Assembly: GCA_013696965.1 (NCBI GenBank)
Contig: JACCXN010000009.1
Location: 1-64,000, forward strand
Source of the DNA: Bacteroidota bacterium
GTDB taxonomy: Bacteria; Bacteroidota; Bacteroidia; JACCXN01
DNA: 64,000 bases
Direction of reading: 5' to 3'
Below, piece after piece: positions 15,828 to 26,115 of the stretch (position 1 is the stretch's first letter; each line of letters begins with the position of its first letter). Under the pieces are notes generated by a model. It worked only from the letters and a program-made list of their open reading frames with translations. It was not told the origin of the DNA and ran no database searches. The position numbers and the translations under genes were made by a program.

Positions 15828-18800
15828 TTATCGGAGCAAGGTAACATGTCCAGAAAAAACAAAAGAACGGTTAAAAACATTAGTAAGTGAAATAATATAA
15901 GAATAAACCTCCTGTTGAGCAGGAAGTTTTCCATTCTTAGCTCTTCCATCCCAACCGATTTCTTTATCTGTTGTTTTAAAAATCATTTCTCCCCACCGGT
16001 TGAAAATCAACATTTCGTACTCCCTTTCACCAATTATTATTGGCTTAAATACATCATTAAGTCCATCTGAGTCAGGTGTAAAGGCATTTGGAACATAAAA
16101 CCGATATTCTGGGTTTACCCTAACAATTCCTGAAGCAGTATCGGGACATTCAAATTGGGAGTAAACTATTTGAGTTATTTGATAATCTCCGGTATCAGCA
16201 TAGAAATATTCAACATCACATTGTGATGAAGTATTTCCATCTCCAAAATAATAAATACACCTTGAATCTCCTTTTGATTCATTGGTTAAAATAAATTTAG
16301 GTTCAAATATGGACGCTTCAAGAGGAAGAATGGTAAAATTTGCTTCAGGGAAAGGATGAACAGTAACTAATCTAGGAATTGAAATTGAGGACGAATCAAT
16401 ACAACCAGTTTCCGTTTTTACAGTAAGGCTAACATCATAAGATCCTGGGTTGAAAAACATGTGTTCAGGACTTTTTTCATCTGATTTGTTTCCGTCTCCA
16501 AAATTCCAGAGATAAGTTAAAGGAGTTGCCGAAGTTGAGGCCTCTTTAAATTCAACTTTCAAAGGCATGCACCCTGATTTTTCAATGAGTTCGAGGGCAG
16601 CAACCGGACTAAGAAGTAATTCAACATTGGCTGATTTAACAGAGGTACAACCATTTTCCTGGATTATTAAATTAACATTAAATATACCCGGGGAATTAAA
16701 GAAAACATTAGGAACCGTTGCATTAGTTGAGCTCTGAATGTTAGCATCAGGGCCAAAGTCCCAGAAAAAGGAAGCCGTTTCACCAAATACTCCACCTGCT
16801 GCAAAGCTTAAATCATGTGCCTTGAAACACAGTACACCCGGATTAACAAAATCAGTCTTTAGAAGCGGATAAATTGAAAAGGTTTGGGAAACTGTACTGG
16901 AACAAAACGGTCCTGTAGCTACAAGTGTAACCGTATACCATCCACTATCGGGATAAGTATAGGATGGTTCAAATTCAGTGGAGTAAGCTCCCGGGTTTGA
17001 TGGATCCCCAAAAGTCCAGTAATAAGTATCGGCATTTTGACTTAAATTTGTAAAATCATAGGTATAGCCTCCACAAAAAACACGCTGCTGGTCAATATCA
17101 GCAACAGCATCGGGCACTACCACAACAGTTGAAGAAACTGTTCTACTGCAGCCATTTTCTATTATTGTTAATGAAACCTGAAATAAGCCAGTATCAGGAA
17201 AGACTATACCTGTGGGATCTTGCTGGTTTGATGCATTCGGATTGCCTTCAGGAAATGACCAGTTAAAATTTGCATTAGCTCCAAAACTTCCTCCGGCATT
17301 AAAACCAAAATAATTCCCTGTAAAACAGGAGGGATTTGGAGCAGAAATAAGAGGCTCAAGCAAGGGATAAACTTCATATGTTGAATAGGCAGTATCAGCA
17401 CAGGAAGTATAAGGATTTGCAACTAGAGTTATGGTATAAATACCGCTTGAGGGGTAAGTAAAAGTTGGTGTGGCAAAACTAGAGGTATCGCTGGTAATTC
17501 CAGGAACCCCAAAATCCCACAAATAAGAATTTGCATTGAAACTGTTATTTGAAAAAGAAACAGTAAAACCATCACAAAATATAGCTTGAGCAGGAAATTC
17601 AGCAATAACATCAGGGATTACATTCACACTGCCAGTAACTGTTTTACTGCAACCATTTTCAGATATTGTTAATGACACTGGAAAAGTACCTATATCAGGA
17701 AAAGTAATTCCTGCAGGATTCTGCTGATTTGAATTAGAGGGAACCCCTGATGAGAATGACCAGCTAAATTCCGCTGATGAACCGAATACCCCTCCAGCAT
17801 TAAAACCAAAACTGTTACCAGTTAAACATAAAGGATCAGAGGTTAACAAAATAGGCGCAAGCAAAGGTTGAACATCGAATGTGGAATAAGAAGTATCAGA
17901 ACAGGATGTATATGGATTTGCAATAAGAGTTACAGTGTAAGTACCACTTGTTGGAAATGTAAAAATTGGTGTGGCAAGAACAGAGGTATCATTTGAAACT
18001 CCTACAACCCCAAAATCCCATAAAAAGGAACTCGCATTGAAACTGTTATTCTGAAAGGCGACATCAAACCCATTACAAAACAAAGTTTGTGAAGGAAATG
18101 CTGAAACTATAAGTCCGGGACAATTTATTACGTTGAACTGAAAATCCCTTATTGTCCTGCTTAATAATACTCCATTTCTATATTCACTTACACAAATTCC
18201 AACAACCCATTGTCCTGTCAAATTTGGTCTTCCTATTAGCACACCTGTCTGGGGATTTATAGAAAGAACAGGGTTTGAACTCATTGGATAGGAGCCATTG
18301 TATGGAGGATTCCAATTCACATAATAATATGGTGGGGGCATTGGAGGATCGGGCATTGGATCCGTATTTGTTGCCCCGGCAAATGGATCACAAATTTCAT
18401 AAACAAGTGAATCACCATCTATGTCAGTTGCAGAATGATCAAATTCAAGGGACATTCCATTGCAAAGAAAAATAGGTGGAAATTCTTTGTAAACAGGATT
18501 GCTGTTACATGTAGTAATAACTTCCGTCCCCGGGATATGAGCGGTAAAAGTAGCTCCGGTTGCACCTGGATCAACTAAATTTAATATAGTATTATTACGG
18601 CAACAGCGTTGATAGGTAATTGTATAACCTCCTGGAATAGGGGGCAAATTATTAACTATTACAGTATAAATTGCTTCTTCTACACAGATATTACTTGGTG
18701 GTGAATAACAGGGGCTGTTAATTGTTGTAGCCAATTGAACAGATCCAGGAAAAGGAATATCAATATCTTTAATAAGTACATTGGCAGAGTTATAAATAGC

Positions 18801-18989
18801 AACATTGGCAGGATTGTCAAATGCAGCAGTTCCGGATTTACAATCCCTGTACATTGCAATAGTAATCCTATAACTGTTGTTTCCCAGGCATTCATAGCTT
18901 ACAACACCTCCAATTATATGTGTGGCTTTAATACTGAAGGAATTACCCAACAATAAAAAAATAATACATATAAAATTCAGTTTCTTCAT
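15828..18989 (-). CDS. Giant secreted PKD-repeat protein with gliding-type C-terminal domain
   Basis: 1053 residues with a signal peptide, then a conserved N-terminal domain (ATHIIGGVVSYECLGNNSY) seen in many Bacteroidota surface proteins. From about residue 295 there are three tandem units of about 165 residues, each made of two PKD-like domains (NSYLWDFG, then GIYTITLVANPYTSC, then NQQDPTGIVFPDTG, then SLTIIENGCS). Units one and two are very similar, and the third has diverged. Two further PKD domains follow. The last 85 residues (VPNAFTPDSDGLNDVFKP, then MLIFNRWGEMIF, then GWDGRAKNG) are the type B type IX secretion sorting domain. The protein is therefore exported across the outer membrane and is probably an adhesin. 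The gene converges with gpmI. Confidence 0.93.
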   Translation of the reverse strand: MKKLNFICIIFLLLGNSFSIKATHIIGGVVSYECLGNNSYRITIAMYRDCKSGTAAFDNPANVAIYNSANVLIKDIDIPFPGSVQLATTINSPCYSPPSNICVEEAIYTVIVNNLPPIPGGYTITYQRCCRNNTILNLVDPGATGATFTAHIPGTEVITTCNSNPVYKEFPPIFLCNGMSLEFDHSATDIDGDSLVYEICDPFAGATNTDPMPDPPMPPPYYYVNWNPPYNGSYPMSSNPVLSINPQTGVLIGRPNLTGQWVVGICVSEYRNGVLLSRTIRDFQFNVINCPGLIVSAFPSQTLFCNGFDVAFQNNSFNASSFLWDFGVVGVSNDTSVLATPIFTFPTSGTYTVTLIANPYTSCSDTSYSTFDVQPLLAPILLTSDPLCLTGNSFGFNAGGVFGSSAEFSWSFSSGVPSNSNQQNPAGITFPDIGTFPVSLTISENGCSKTVTGSVNVIPDVIAEFPAQAIFCDGFTVSFSNNSFNANSYLWDFGVPGITSDTSSFATPTFTYPSSGIYTITLVANPYTSCADTAYSTYEVYPLLEPLISAPNPSCFTGNYFGFNAGGSFGANANFNWSFPEGNPNASNQQDPTGIVFPDTGLFQVSLTIIENGCSRTVSSTVVVVPDAVADIDQQRVFCGGYTYDFTNLSQNADTYYWTFGDPSNPGAYSTEFEPSYTYPDSGWYTVTLVATGPFCSSTVSQTFSIYPLLKTDFVNPGVLCFKAHDLSFAAGGVFGETASFFWDFGPDANIQSSTNATVPNVFFNSPGIFNVNLIIQENGCTSVKSANVELLLSPVAALELIEKSGCMPLKVEFKEASTSATPLTYLWNFGDGNKSDEKSPEHMFFNPGSYDVSLTVKTETGCIDSSSISIPRLVTVHPFPEANFTILPLEASIFEPKFILTNESKGDSRCIYYFGDGNTSSQCDVEYFYADTGDYQITQIVYSQFECPDTASGIVRVNPEYRFYVPNAFTPDSDGLNDVFKPIIIGEREYEMLIFNRWGEMIFKTTDKEIGWDGRAKNGKLPAQQEVYSYIISLTNVFNRSFVFSGHVTLLR

Positions 18990-19161
18990 TTTTCTTGTGC
19001 AATTTACATTAAAAATAAGAAAAAAAAATTAATCCCCTTACAAGAAACAATTGCAAACTTATTGAAAAACAGACAAGAATAAAGGGAACTAAGCCTGAAA
19101 ACCAATGATGACTTAAAAAAAAGAAGGGCTGTTTTTTATCAAAAATTCTTATTATATTTAA

Positions 19162-19169
19162 TACTTTTG
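19162..19169 (+). promoter_or_regulatory. Candidate -7 box of the dipeptidase gene
   Basis: TACTTTTG matches the Bacteroidota -7 consensus TAnnTTTG and stands 20 bases before the ATG at 19190. A good TTG -33 box is not obvious. Confidence 0.35.
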
Positions 19170-19189
19170 CCTGAAAAATAGTTAAAAAA

Positions 19190-20557
19190 ATGATAAAGGC
19201 ATACATTCAGGCAAATAAAGACAGATTTATACAAGAACTTGTTGATTTATTGAAAATTCCCTCTGTTAGTGCTGATTTAAAATACAAAGAACATATTAAT
19301 CAGGCAGCCCTTATGGTTAGCCAAAGGTTAACTGAGGCAGGAGCAGATAATGTGGAAATATGTGAAACCGCTGGCCATCCTGTTGTTTATGGACAAAAAA
19401 TAATTGACCCTGAATTGCCTACTGTTTTAGTGTATGGCCATTATGATGTTCAACCTGCTGATCCAATTGAGTTATGGGATTCTCCTCCATTTGAACCAAT
19501 AATAAAGGATGATAAAATATACGCACGTGGAGCTGCTGATGATAAAGGACAGATTTATATGCATGTTAAGGCTTTTGAATTAATGATGAGAACGAATTCG
19601 CTCCCCTGCAATATTAAATTTATGATTGAGGGGGAAGAAGAAATTGGTTCTCAACATTTAGGTTTATTTATTCAGGCAAATAAAGAAAAACTTAAAGCGG
19701 ATGTCATTCTTATTTCTGATACAAGTATTATAGCAAACGATGTTCCCTCAATTACAGTAGGACTGAGAGGACTAAGTTACTTACAGGTAGAGGTTACGGG
19801 GCCGAATCGCGATTTACATTCGGGCCTTTATGGTGGAGCAGTTGCAAATCCTATTAATATTTTGTGTATAATGATTGCCTCTCTTGTAGATGAAAACAAT
19901 CATATTGCTATACCTGGTTTTTATGATGATGTAATTGAATTATCCTCTGAAGAAAGAATGGAAATGGCCAAGGCACCTTTTGATTTAGAAGAATATAAAA
20001 AGGCCTTGGATCTAAAAGATATTCATGGTGAAAAAGGGTATACAACCAATGAACGAGCATCTATAAGACCTACCATGGATGTAAATGGAATTTGGGGAGG
20101 TTATACTGGTGAGGGGGCAAAAACTGTTATTCCATCAAAAGCACATGCTAAAATATCGATGAGGCTTGTACCTGGTCAGGATCCTGATAAAATCACTCTA
20201 TTGTTCAAAGAATATTTTGAATCCATTGCACCAAAATCAGTAAGGGTGAAAGTAGAGCCACATCATGGAGGAAAACCTTATGTTACTTCAATAGATTCTC
20301 CAGCTTACAAAGCAGCAATCAAGGCAATGGAAGTTACTTTCGGTAAAAAACCAATTCCTGAAAGAAGTGGTGGAAGCATACCAATAGTGGCCCTTTTTAA
20401 AGAAGTTCTTGAGCTTGATTCAATAATGATGGGCTTTGGTCTTCACTCGGATGCTATACATTCTCCAAATGAACATTTTGGTGTTTTCAATTATTTAAAA
20501 GGAATTGAAACTATCCCCTACTTTTTTCACTATTTCTCTGAACTTAACAATAAATAA
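19190..20557 (+). CDS. M20-family dipeptidase
   Basis: 455 residues, typical of the ArgE/DapE/ACY1/CPG2 metallopeptidases annotated as dipeptidases. VYGHYDVQPADP carries the first zinc ligand and the supporting Asp. ARGAADDKGQ carries the bridging Asp, and MIEGEEEIGS the catalytic Glu pair. The lid or dimerisation domain covers about 190-350 (GLRGLSYLQVEVTGPNRDLHSG), and GLHSDAIHSPNEHF near the C-terminus supplies the last His ligand. No signal peptide is present, so it is cytoplasmic and probably cleaves dipeptides for nutrition. It is divergent from the PKD gene, with a 200-base shared intergenic region. Confidence 0.92.
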   Translation: MIKAYIQANKDRFIQELVDLLKIPSVSADLKYKEHINQAALMVSQRLTEAGADNVEICETAGHPVVYGQKIIDPELPTVLVYGHYDVQPADPIELWDSPPFEPIIKDDKIYARGAADDKGQIYMHVKAFELMMRTNSLPCNIKFMIEGEEEIGSQHLGLFIQANKEKLKADVILISDTSIIANDVPSITVGLRGLSYLQVEVTGPNRDLHSGLYGGAVANPINILCIMIASLVDENNHIAIPGFYDDVIELSSEERMEMAKAPFDLEEYKKALDLKDIHGEKGYTTNERASIRPTMDVNGIWGGYTGEGAKTVIPSKAHAKISMRLVPGQDPDKITLLFKEYFESIAPKSVRVKVEPHHGGKPYVTSIDSPAYKAAIKAMEVTFGKKPIPERSGGSIPIVALFKEVLELDSIMMGFGLHSDAIHSPNEHFGVFNYLKGIETIPYFFHYFSELNNK

Positions 20558-20629
20558 AGTTTTTTAAGAGTTATTGCAGCACCAATATTTAATTCTGTAA
20601 TAACCCACTTTTACTTATGAAATTGTAAG

Positions 20630-20671
20630 ATAGCCACCATACACAAACAGGAATAAATTTAACATGGCTAT
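20630..20671 (+). repeat. Palindromic repeat element, copy D (shorter core)
   Basis: It begins ATAGCCA and ends CATGGCTAT, the same ends as copies A to C. The core is shorter and diverged (ACACAAACAGGAATAAATTT, which is partly the inverse of the A-C core TTATATTCATTAGCGTTTGTG). It is followed directly by leader repeat copy 2. Confidence 0.6.
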
Positions 20672-20679
20672 TCAATATC

Positions 20680-20749
20680 AAAATTAAAAAACAAATGCTT
20701 TTGCATTCATGAGTTCCATAGAGGATTAATTAAAAAACGAATAAATTAT
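20680..20749 (+). repeat. Leader repeat, copy 2, ending just before the LEA lipoprotein start codon
   Basis: Matches the minus strand of 11064-11132. It ends AATAAATTAT and is followed within six bases by the ATG at 20755, so it forms the whole immediate 5' leader of that gene. The sequence just before both starts is also alike: AAATTATATACTATGAAA here and AAATTATCTACATATGAAA at the multicopper oxidase. Confidence 0.75.
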
Positions 20750-20754
20750 ATACT

Positions 20755-21219
20755 ATGAAAAAGCCTGTTTTATATTTGTTTATTCTGCTTGCAGTTGTTT
20801 CATTTTCTGCATGCTCATCAATTGAACCTTTGAGTGTAAGTAAAGTTGAGAATATTAAACTTCAAAATTTCAGTAAAAATTCCCTTGCCCTGGAAGTTAC
20901 TTTTATAATAAAAAACCCAAACCGCTACAAATTCAAAATTACAGACAATAATTTCAACGTTTTTTTGAACAATGCAGAGTTAGGAACAGCAAAAATTAAA
21001 AAGAAATTAATCATTCCAAAAAAATCTGAGGATTCCTACACCTTTATTATTGAAACACAATTCTCAAAATTGGCAATGGGAAGTATACCAAGCCTATTGA
21101 ACATGTTCAGGACAAAACAGGTGGAATTTAAACTCATAGGCGAAGTAAAAGTTAAGACATTGGGGGTAGGCAAAAGATTCCCAGTTGAAATTGTTGAAAA
21201 AGTGGCTATTGGAAAATAA
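20755..21219 (+). CDS. LEA type 2 family lipoprotein
   Basis: 154 residues with a lipoprotein signal peptide ending at C20 (LLAVVSFSACSS). The body is one water-stress/LEA-2 fold: VENIKLQNFSKNSLALEVTF, then IKNPNRYKFKI, then NAELGTAKIKKKLIIPKKSE, then a final beta segment. These small immunoglobulin-like lipoproteins are common in Bacteroidota. Their role is unknown, possibly envelope protection or lipid binding. The residue after Cys is Ser, so no outer-membrane retention rule can be read from it. The leader consists of repeat DNA (20630-20749) shared with the multicopper-oxidase locus. Confidence 0.82.
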   Translation: MKKPVLYLFILLAVVSFSACSSIEPLSVSKVENIKLQNFSKNSLALEVTFIIKNPNRYKFKITDNNFNVFLNNAELGTAKIKKKLIIPKKSEDSYTFIIETQFSKLAMGSIPSLLNMFRTKQVEFKLIGEVKVKTLGVGKRFPVEIVEKVAIGK

Positions 21220-21273
21220 ATAACAAAGAATTGTTATTCTCTAATTCGTTTCTAAAAAGGTGGCTTTGAAACA

Positions 21274-22491
21274 ATGAAAAATAAAAGCATTATAATTGTT
21301 GGAGCGGGTGCAGCCGGAATTTTTGCAGCAATAAACGCTGCAAAAAAAAATCCTCAAATAGAGGTTACAGTGCTTGAAAAGTCTTCAAAATTATTGGCTA
21401 AGGTAAAGGTTTCAGGTGGCGGAAGGTGCAATGTTACCAATGCTTGCCAGGAGACAAAGGAACTAGTAAAAAACTACCCCCGGGGAAATAAAGAACTTGC
21501 CTTGTCTTTTTCAAAGTTCAATACAACCGACACTGTTAATTGGTTTTCACAAAGAGGAGTAGAACTTAAAGCAGAAGCTGATGGCAGAATGTTTCCTCTC
21601 ACCAACAGTTCGCAAACAATTATTGATTGCCTGCTTAAAGAATGTAAGGATTTAGGAGTAAAAATATATACTAATTCAGATGTTAAATCGATAGTTAAAA
21701 AAGCAAATAGCTTTGACCTTTCTCTTGCTTCGGGACAAATCCTTGAATGCAATAAATTATTAATTGCAACTGGAGGAAGCAATAAAGCAGAATCTTATAA
21801 ATGGCTTGAAGTTCTTGGGCATAGCATTGAGATTCCCCTCCCCTCTTTGTTCACTTTTAATATAAAGAATAATAGTCTTTCTCAATTAGCAGGTATTTCG
21901 GTTAAACTGGCCACTGTAAAAATTGCAGGAACAAAATTAATTCAAAAAGGCCCTGTACTTATAACCCATTGGGGATTAAGCGGGCCTGCAGTTCTTAAAC
22001 TATCTGCGTGGGGAGCACGCATACTTTATGAAAAAAAATACATCTATACGGTATTAATTAACTGGCTTTTGGAGCAAAACGAAGAACAGGCCAGGGAATT
22101 TCTGGAAGAATACAAAACTGCAAACCCTTTAAAAAAAGTTTCAGGAACATCTCCTGTTAATCTTCCTTTAAGACTATGGCAGTATTTGGTTTCAAAAGCA
22201 GAAATAGATGCAGAAACAAAATGGAACAATCTTTCGGGGAAAAATTTCAATAGGTTAATAAATAATCTTGTTTGTGATGCATATGAAGCTTCAGGAAAAA
22301 CAACATATAAAGAGGAGTTTGTTACCTGCGGAGGAATTAAACTAAATGAAGTAGACATGCAAACTATGGAAAGCCGTTTATGCAAAGGACTATTCTTTGC
22401 AGGTGAGGTAATAAATGTTGATGGAGTAACCGGAGGTTTTAATTTCCAGGCAGCATGGACAACAGGCTGGCTAGCATCCCAGGCAGTGTAA
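21274..22491 (+). CDS. HI0933/YhiN-family FAD-dependent oxidoreductase
   Basis: 405 residues. The Rossmann start IIIVGAGAAGIFAAINAAKK is followed by VLEKSSKLLAKVKVSGGGRC and NVTNAC, the HI0933 signature, then ATGG, HWGLSGPAVLKLSAWGA, VTCGGIKLNEV and GLFFAGEVINVDGVTGGFNF for FAD binding at the C-terminus. The reaction is not established for the family, which is sometimes described as an aminoacetone or NAD(P)/FAD oxidoreductase. The protein is cytoplasmic. The gene is separated by 54 bases from the preceding lipoprotein gene and may be read with it. Confidence 0.9.
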   Translation: MKNKSIIIVGAGAAGIFAAINAAKKNPQIEVTVLEKSSKLLAKVKVSGGGRCNVTNACQETKELVKNYPRGNKELALSFSKFNTTDTVNWFSQRGVELKAEADGRMFPLTNSSQTIIDCLLKECKDLGVKIYTNSDVKSIVKKANSFDLSLASGQILECNKLLIATGGSNKAESYKWLEVLGHSIEIPLPSLFTFNIKNNSLSQLAGISVKLATVKIAGTKLIQKGPVLITHWGLSGPAVLKLSAWGARILYEKKYIYTVLINWLLEQNEEQAREFLEEYKTANPLKKVSGTSPVNLPLRLWQYLVSKAEIDAETKWNNLSGKNFNRLINNLVCDAYEASGKTTYKEEFVTCGGIKLNEVDMQTMESRLCKGLFFAGEVINVDGVTGGFNFQAAWTTGWLASQAV

Positions 22492-22548
22492 GGAACATTG
22501 CATTTTGAACATTGCTGCTTGTTTATTATGACTTGCTGCTAAAAACAC

Positions 22549-23937
22549 CTAGAACAATTGGTTATTCAGGTGTGTTTTATATCCCATTATGCCATTTCCA
22601 AACTTAATTCTAAGTGTTGTATATCCCTTTTCATATATAGTATCTGGAATAGAGGATTTTTTCATTGTTCGAATCAATGGATATTTTCCATAGGAATCAT
22701 TTTCTAATTGAAACACAATTTCTTCACCCCGGTTTATTATGTTAATAATTTTATGATCTTCCACAACAATACCACTACTTACAAGAAAATTTGTTAAAAA
22801 AAACAGGCACAGTACAGCTGGCATAATTCCAAAAAAAGCATAAAGCACAAAGTCCATGGGCTTTAGAATATTGTTATTAATTACCAGATACCGATACTGA
22901 AAAAGTGTGGCCAAGACTGCTCCAATCAATGCAATTTTCACTAAATCTTCAATTGGTATAATGGTAAAAGACGGGAAAAGCATCATGGTAATAATGCCCA
23001 GGAATATGCCAAATAACATTACAGAATAGGTCCAGTGCCAGGTGTGGTATTTGTAATTCTTTTTTATTGTTTTTGGAATTGGAATTAATCGTGCATTCCT
23101 GTTAACACTTTCCAAAAAATTTACATTGAGCATGTAATTGCTGTTATTATTTAGTGGATCCTGATTGAGTAAAAAACATAGGTGATTGTAAATATCCGGT
23201 AGTTCCTCCTTGAAAGAAAGGGGATTTTCAAAAAAATGTTCTATACATACTGCGAAAAATTCATGTCTGTTTGTTCCACCGTATTCCCTTAATAGAGATT
23301 TATTTTTTCTTTGAAGCCTTGCAAATTCTGTTTTGCCAATTTTAAGCCATTCATCCAGATAAAAAGAAAATTTTTCATCAAAATGCTTTCCCTTTAAAAC
23401 GTTAATCTTAAGGACATGGGCCATTTCATGCAAACCCAGGTTATAATTGTCATGCGGGTATTTATAGCCTTTTAAAAAATCTTCCCATGAAATCATTAGA
23501 ACTCCTTTATTTGAAGCACCACCTTTTATCTCCGCCTGCAAAAGTTTTGAATAAAAATAACGTGGGTAAATTTTAATTGTAGTAAAAAAATCCAATAAAA
23601 ATTCATCCAGGCCAAAAGTAAGCTGAATGGCTGAAGCCGAAATTAAAACCTTCATTTCATTTGTAACCTTTAGTTTTTCCATCCCCTGAAATTTCTTTAA
23701 TCTGATAAAATCCACTAACCTGGCCATAAATTTTACTTTTCCTTCCTTATTCAAATTTGTGTAATATTGAAAGTATCGGGATAATATTTCATCGTATTGG
23801 GAATAATCAGAAAAATTAAAGGATGAATACTGGATTGCTTTTTTTTTGACTAAATTCAAAATGCTATCCCTGAACTCTGTAAGTGAGAGCATAATTAGGG
23901 AAATAGCAGCAAAAAAAACCAGGTAGGGTAATATCAT
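22549..23937 (-). CDS. M90 (MtfA-like) zinc peptidase fused to a C-terminal membrane module
   Basis: 462 residues. An N-terminal membrane helix (4-19) precedes an MtfA-like peptidase domain (about 45-280) with the zinc motif HEMAH (H170, E171, H174) and RHEFFAVCIEHFFENP downstream, which supplies the further Glu seen in M90 enzymes. Beyond residue 300 there are three or four more helices (YSVMLFGIFLGIITMMLF, VKIALIGAVLATLF, FVLYAFFGIMPAVLCLFFL) and a beta-rich tail of about 70 residues. MtfA itself is about 265 residues, cytosolic, and acts on the glucose-PTS regulator Mlc in E. coli. The membrane extension is unusual, and the substrate is unknown here. Confidence 0.8.
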   Translation of the reverse strand: MILPYLVFFAAISLIMLSLTEFRDSILNLVKKKAIQYSSFNFSDYSQYDEILSRYFQYYTNLNKEGKVKFMARLVDFIRLKKFQGMEKLKVTNEMKVLISASAIQLTFGLDEFLLDFFTTIKIYPRYFYSKLLQAEIKGGASNKGVLMISWEDFLKGYKYPHDNYNLGLHEMAHVLKINVLKGKHFDEKFSFYLDEWLKIGKTEFARLQRKNKSLLREYGGTNRHEFFAVCIEHFFENPLSFKEELPDIYNHLCFLLNQDPLNNNSNYMLNVNFLESVNRNARLIPIPKTIKKNYKYHTWHWTYSVMLFGIFLGIITMMLFPSFTIIPIEDLVKIALIGAVLATLFQYRYLVINNNILKPMDFVLYAFFGIMPAVLCLFFLTNFLVSSGIVVEDHKIINIINRGEEIVFQLENDSYGKYPLIRTMKKSSIPDTIYEKGYTTLRIKFGNGIMGYKTHLNNQLF

Positions 23938-24078
23938 GCATTGAATATATATAAAAAAAACGAATTGTTAAAAAATTTCAAAAATAATAACAGGAGTTTT
24001 TAACTAGAAATTAATGCGTTTTTTTTATTAAATTTAACTATTGAAATTTCAGAAAAATCAAAATGTAAAACTATTTTT

Positions 24079-26115
24079 ATGGGGAAAGAAACGACATTTA
24101 CAAATAGGCTTGCAGAGGAAACAAGTCCTTATCTTTTACAGCATGCACACAATCCTGTTGATTGGTTTCCCTGGAGTGATGAGGCTTTTGAAAAAGCAAA
24201 GAAAGAGGATAAACTAGTTTTGGTTAGTATAGGATATTCAGCCTGTCATTGGTGCCATGTTATGGAGCGGGAATCTTTTGAGAATCAAGAAACAGCAAGA
24301 TTAATGAATGAAAAGTTTATTTGTATTAAAGTTGACCGTGAAGAAAGACCAGATGTTGATCAGGTATATATGACAGCTGTTCAATTAATGACAGGTACTG
24401 GTGGATGGCCTTTGAATTGTTTTACCCTCCCTGATGGAAGACCAGTTTATGGAGGCACCTATTTCTCACCAGAGGATTGGAAAGCGGTTATCAATGATCT
24501 TTCTGAAGTATATAAAACTCAACCTGAAAAAGTACTTGAATATGCAGAAAAGTTGACGCAAGGGGTTCATTCAAGTGATTTTGTTCAGGTGAATACAAAA
24601 GCTCCTGAATTTACTATAGATACATTAAAAAGTGCAGTAAGAAAATGGTCGAAAAAATTCGACCGAATTGAGGGAGGTACCACACATGCACCAAAATTCC
24701 CTATGCCAAACAACTACTTGTTCCTTCTTCAATATGGGTATTTAAGCAAAGATGAACAAGTAAACAATTATGTAAAAACCTCACTTGAGAAAATGGCAAT
24801 GGGTGGAATTTATGATCAGGTAGGGGGAGGTTTTTCACGGTATTCAACAGATATGCTATGGAAAGTTCCACATTTTGAAAAAATGCTATATGACAACGCT
24901 CAACTTGTAAGTTTGTATTCGGAGGCATATCAGGCTGAAAAAAATCCGTTGTATAAACAAATAGTTTACGAAACAATTGAATTTGTAACCCGGGAATTAA
25001 CAGCGGCAAATGGTGCTTTTTATTCCGCACTCGATGCCGATACTGAGGGTGAAGAAGGCAAGTATTATGTTTGGAAAAAAAACGAATTGGAAAACCTGTT
25101 AGGAACAAATTTTAAAACTGCCGTTGAATATTACAATATCAACAATTATGGAAAATGGGAAGATGGTTTTATTTTGTTAAGAAGGCATAGTGATGAGTAT
25201 GTATCAAAAAAACTCAACATTGGTTTAGATGAGTTACAAAAGCAGGTGAAAGACATTAAATCTGTGCTTTTTCAGGCAAGGGAAAAAAGAACCAAGCCAG
25301 GTCTTGATGACAAATCTTTGACCTCCTGGAATGCTTTAATGCTAAAAGGTTTTACTGATGCATACAAAGTTTTTGGAGAACAGGAGTTTTTATTTGCTGC
25401 ACTTAAAAACGCGAATTTTATTTCCGGTACTCAAAAGACTACTGATGGAGGATTATACCACAATTACAAAGAAAACAAATCAACGATAAACGGATACCTG
25501 GAGGATTATGCATTCACCATTGAAGCTTTTATAAGCCTATATGAAGTAAGCTTTGACATCCAATGGCTGGAAAAAGCAAAAGAGTTGATGGAATATACAA
25601 TTGATAATTTCTATAACACGGAAAATGGGATGTTCTATTTTACTTCAAAAAAAGACAAGCCATTAATTTCCCGTAAAATGGAAATTACTGATAACGTAAC
25701 TCCTGCATCAAATTCAAGCATTGCAAAATCTTTGTTTATGCTGGGGAAATATTACGAAAATGAAAAATATGCATCCATGTCTAGCAAAATGCTTAACAAC
25801 ATAAAGGATGAATTGGTTGAATTTGGAGCTAGTCATAGCAATTGGGCTATTTTGATGCTTTATTATACTATGCCGTTTTTTGAAATTGTAATAATGGGGG
25901 TTGATGCTGAATTTAAAAGACAAGAACTCTCCAATTATTATATCCCTAACAAAATTCTTGCAGGCGGAACACAGGAAAGCCATTTGCCGCTTTTCACAGA
26001 CCGCCATATTCATGATAAAACAACTATTTATGTTTGTGTAAACCAGTTTTGTAATCTTCCGGTTAACGATATTAATGATGCTGTTAAGCAAATAGATGAA
26101 TTGTTGGGTGGATAA
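24079..26115 (+). CDS. DUF255 (YyaL/SSP411-type) thioredoxin-domain protein
   Basis: 678 residues. The N-terminal thioredoxin-like domain carries [38 protein letters not shown] (a CxxC pair within CHWC) and [15 protein letters not shown]. The remaining 500 residues form an alpha/alpha toroid like glycoside-hydrolase or epimerase folds ([58 protein letters not shown]). This is the full length of the family, whose animal member is SPATA20. The biochemical activity is unknown. The gene stands alone. Confidence 0.93.
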   Translation: MGKETTFTNRLAEETSPYLLQHAHNPVDWFPWSDEAFEKAKKEDKLVLVSIGYSACHWCHVMERESFENQETARLMNEKFICIKVDREERPDVDQVYMTAVQLMTGTGGWPLNCFTLPDGRPVYGGTYFSPEDWKAVINDLSEVYKTQPEKVLEYAEKLTQGVHSSDFVQVNTKAPEFTIDTLKSAVRKWSKKFDRIEGGTTHAPKFPMPNNYLFLLQYGYLSKDEQVNNYVKTSLEKMAMGGIYDQVGGGFSRYSTDMLWKVPHFEKMLYDNAQLVSLYSEAYQAEKNPLYKQIVYETIEFVTRELTAANGAFYSALDADTEGEEGKYYVWKKNELENLLGTNFKTAVEYYNINNYGKWEDGFILLRRHSDEYVSKKLNIGLDELQKQVKDIKSVLFQAREKRTKPGLDDKSLTSWNALMLKGFTDAYKVFGEQEFLFAALKNANFISGTQKTTDGGLYHNYKENKSTINGYLEDYAFTIEAFISLYEVSFDIQWLEKAKELMEYTIDNFYNTENGMFYFTSKKDKPLISRKMEITDNVTPASNSSIAKSLFMLGKYYENEKYASMSSKMLNNIKDELVEFGASHSNWAILMLYYTMPFFEIVIMGVDAEFKRQELSNYYIPNKILAGGTQESHLPLFTDRHIHDKTTIYVCVNQFCNLPVNDINDAVKQIDELLGG

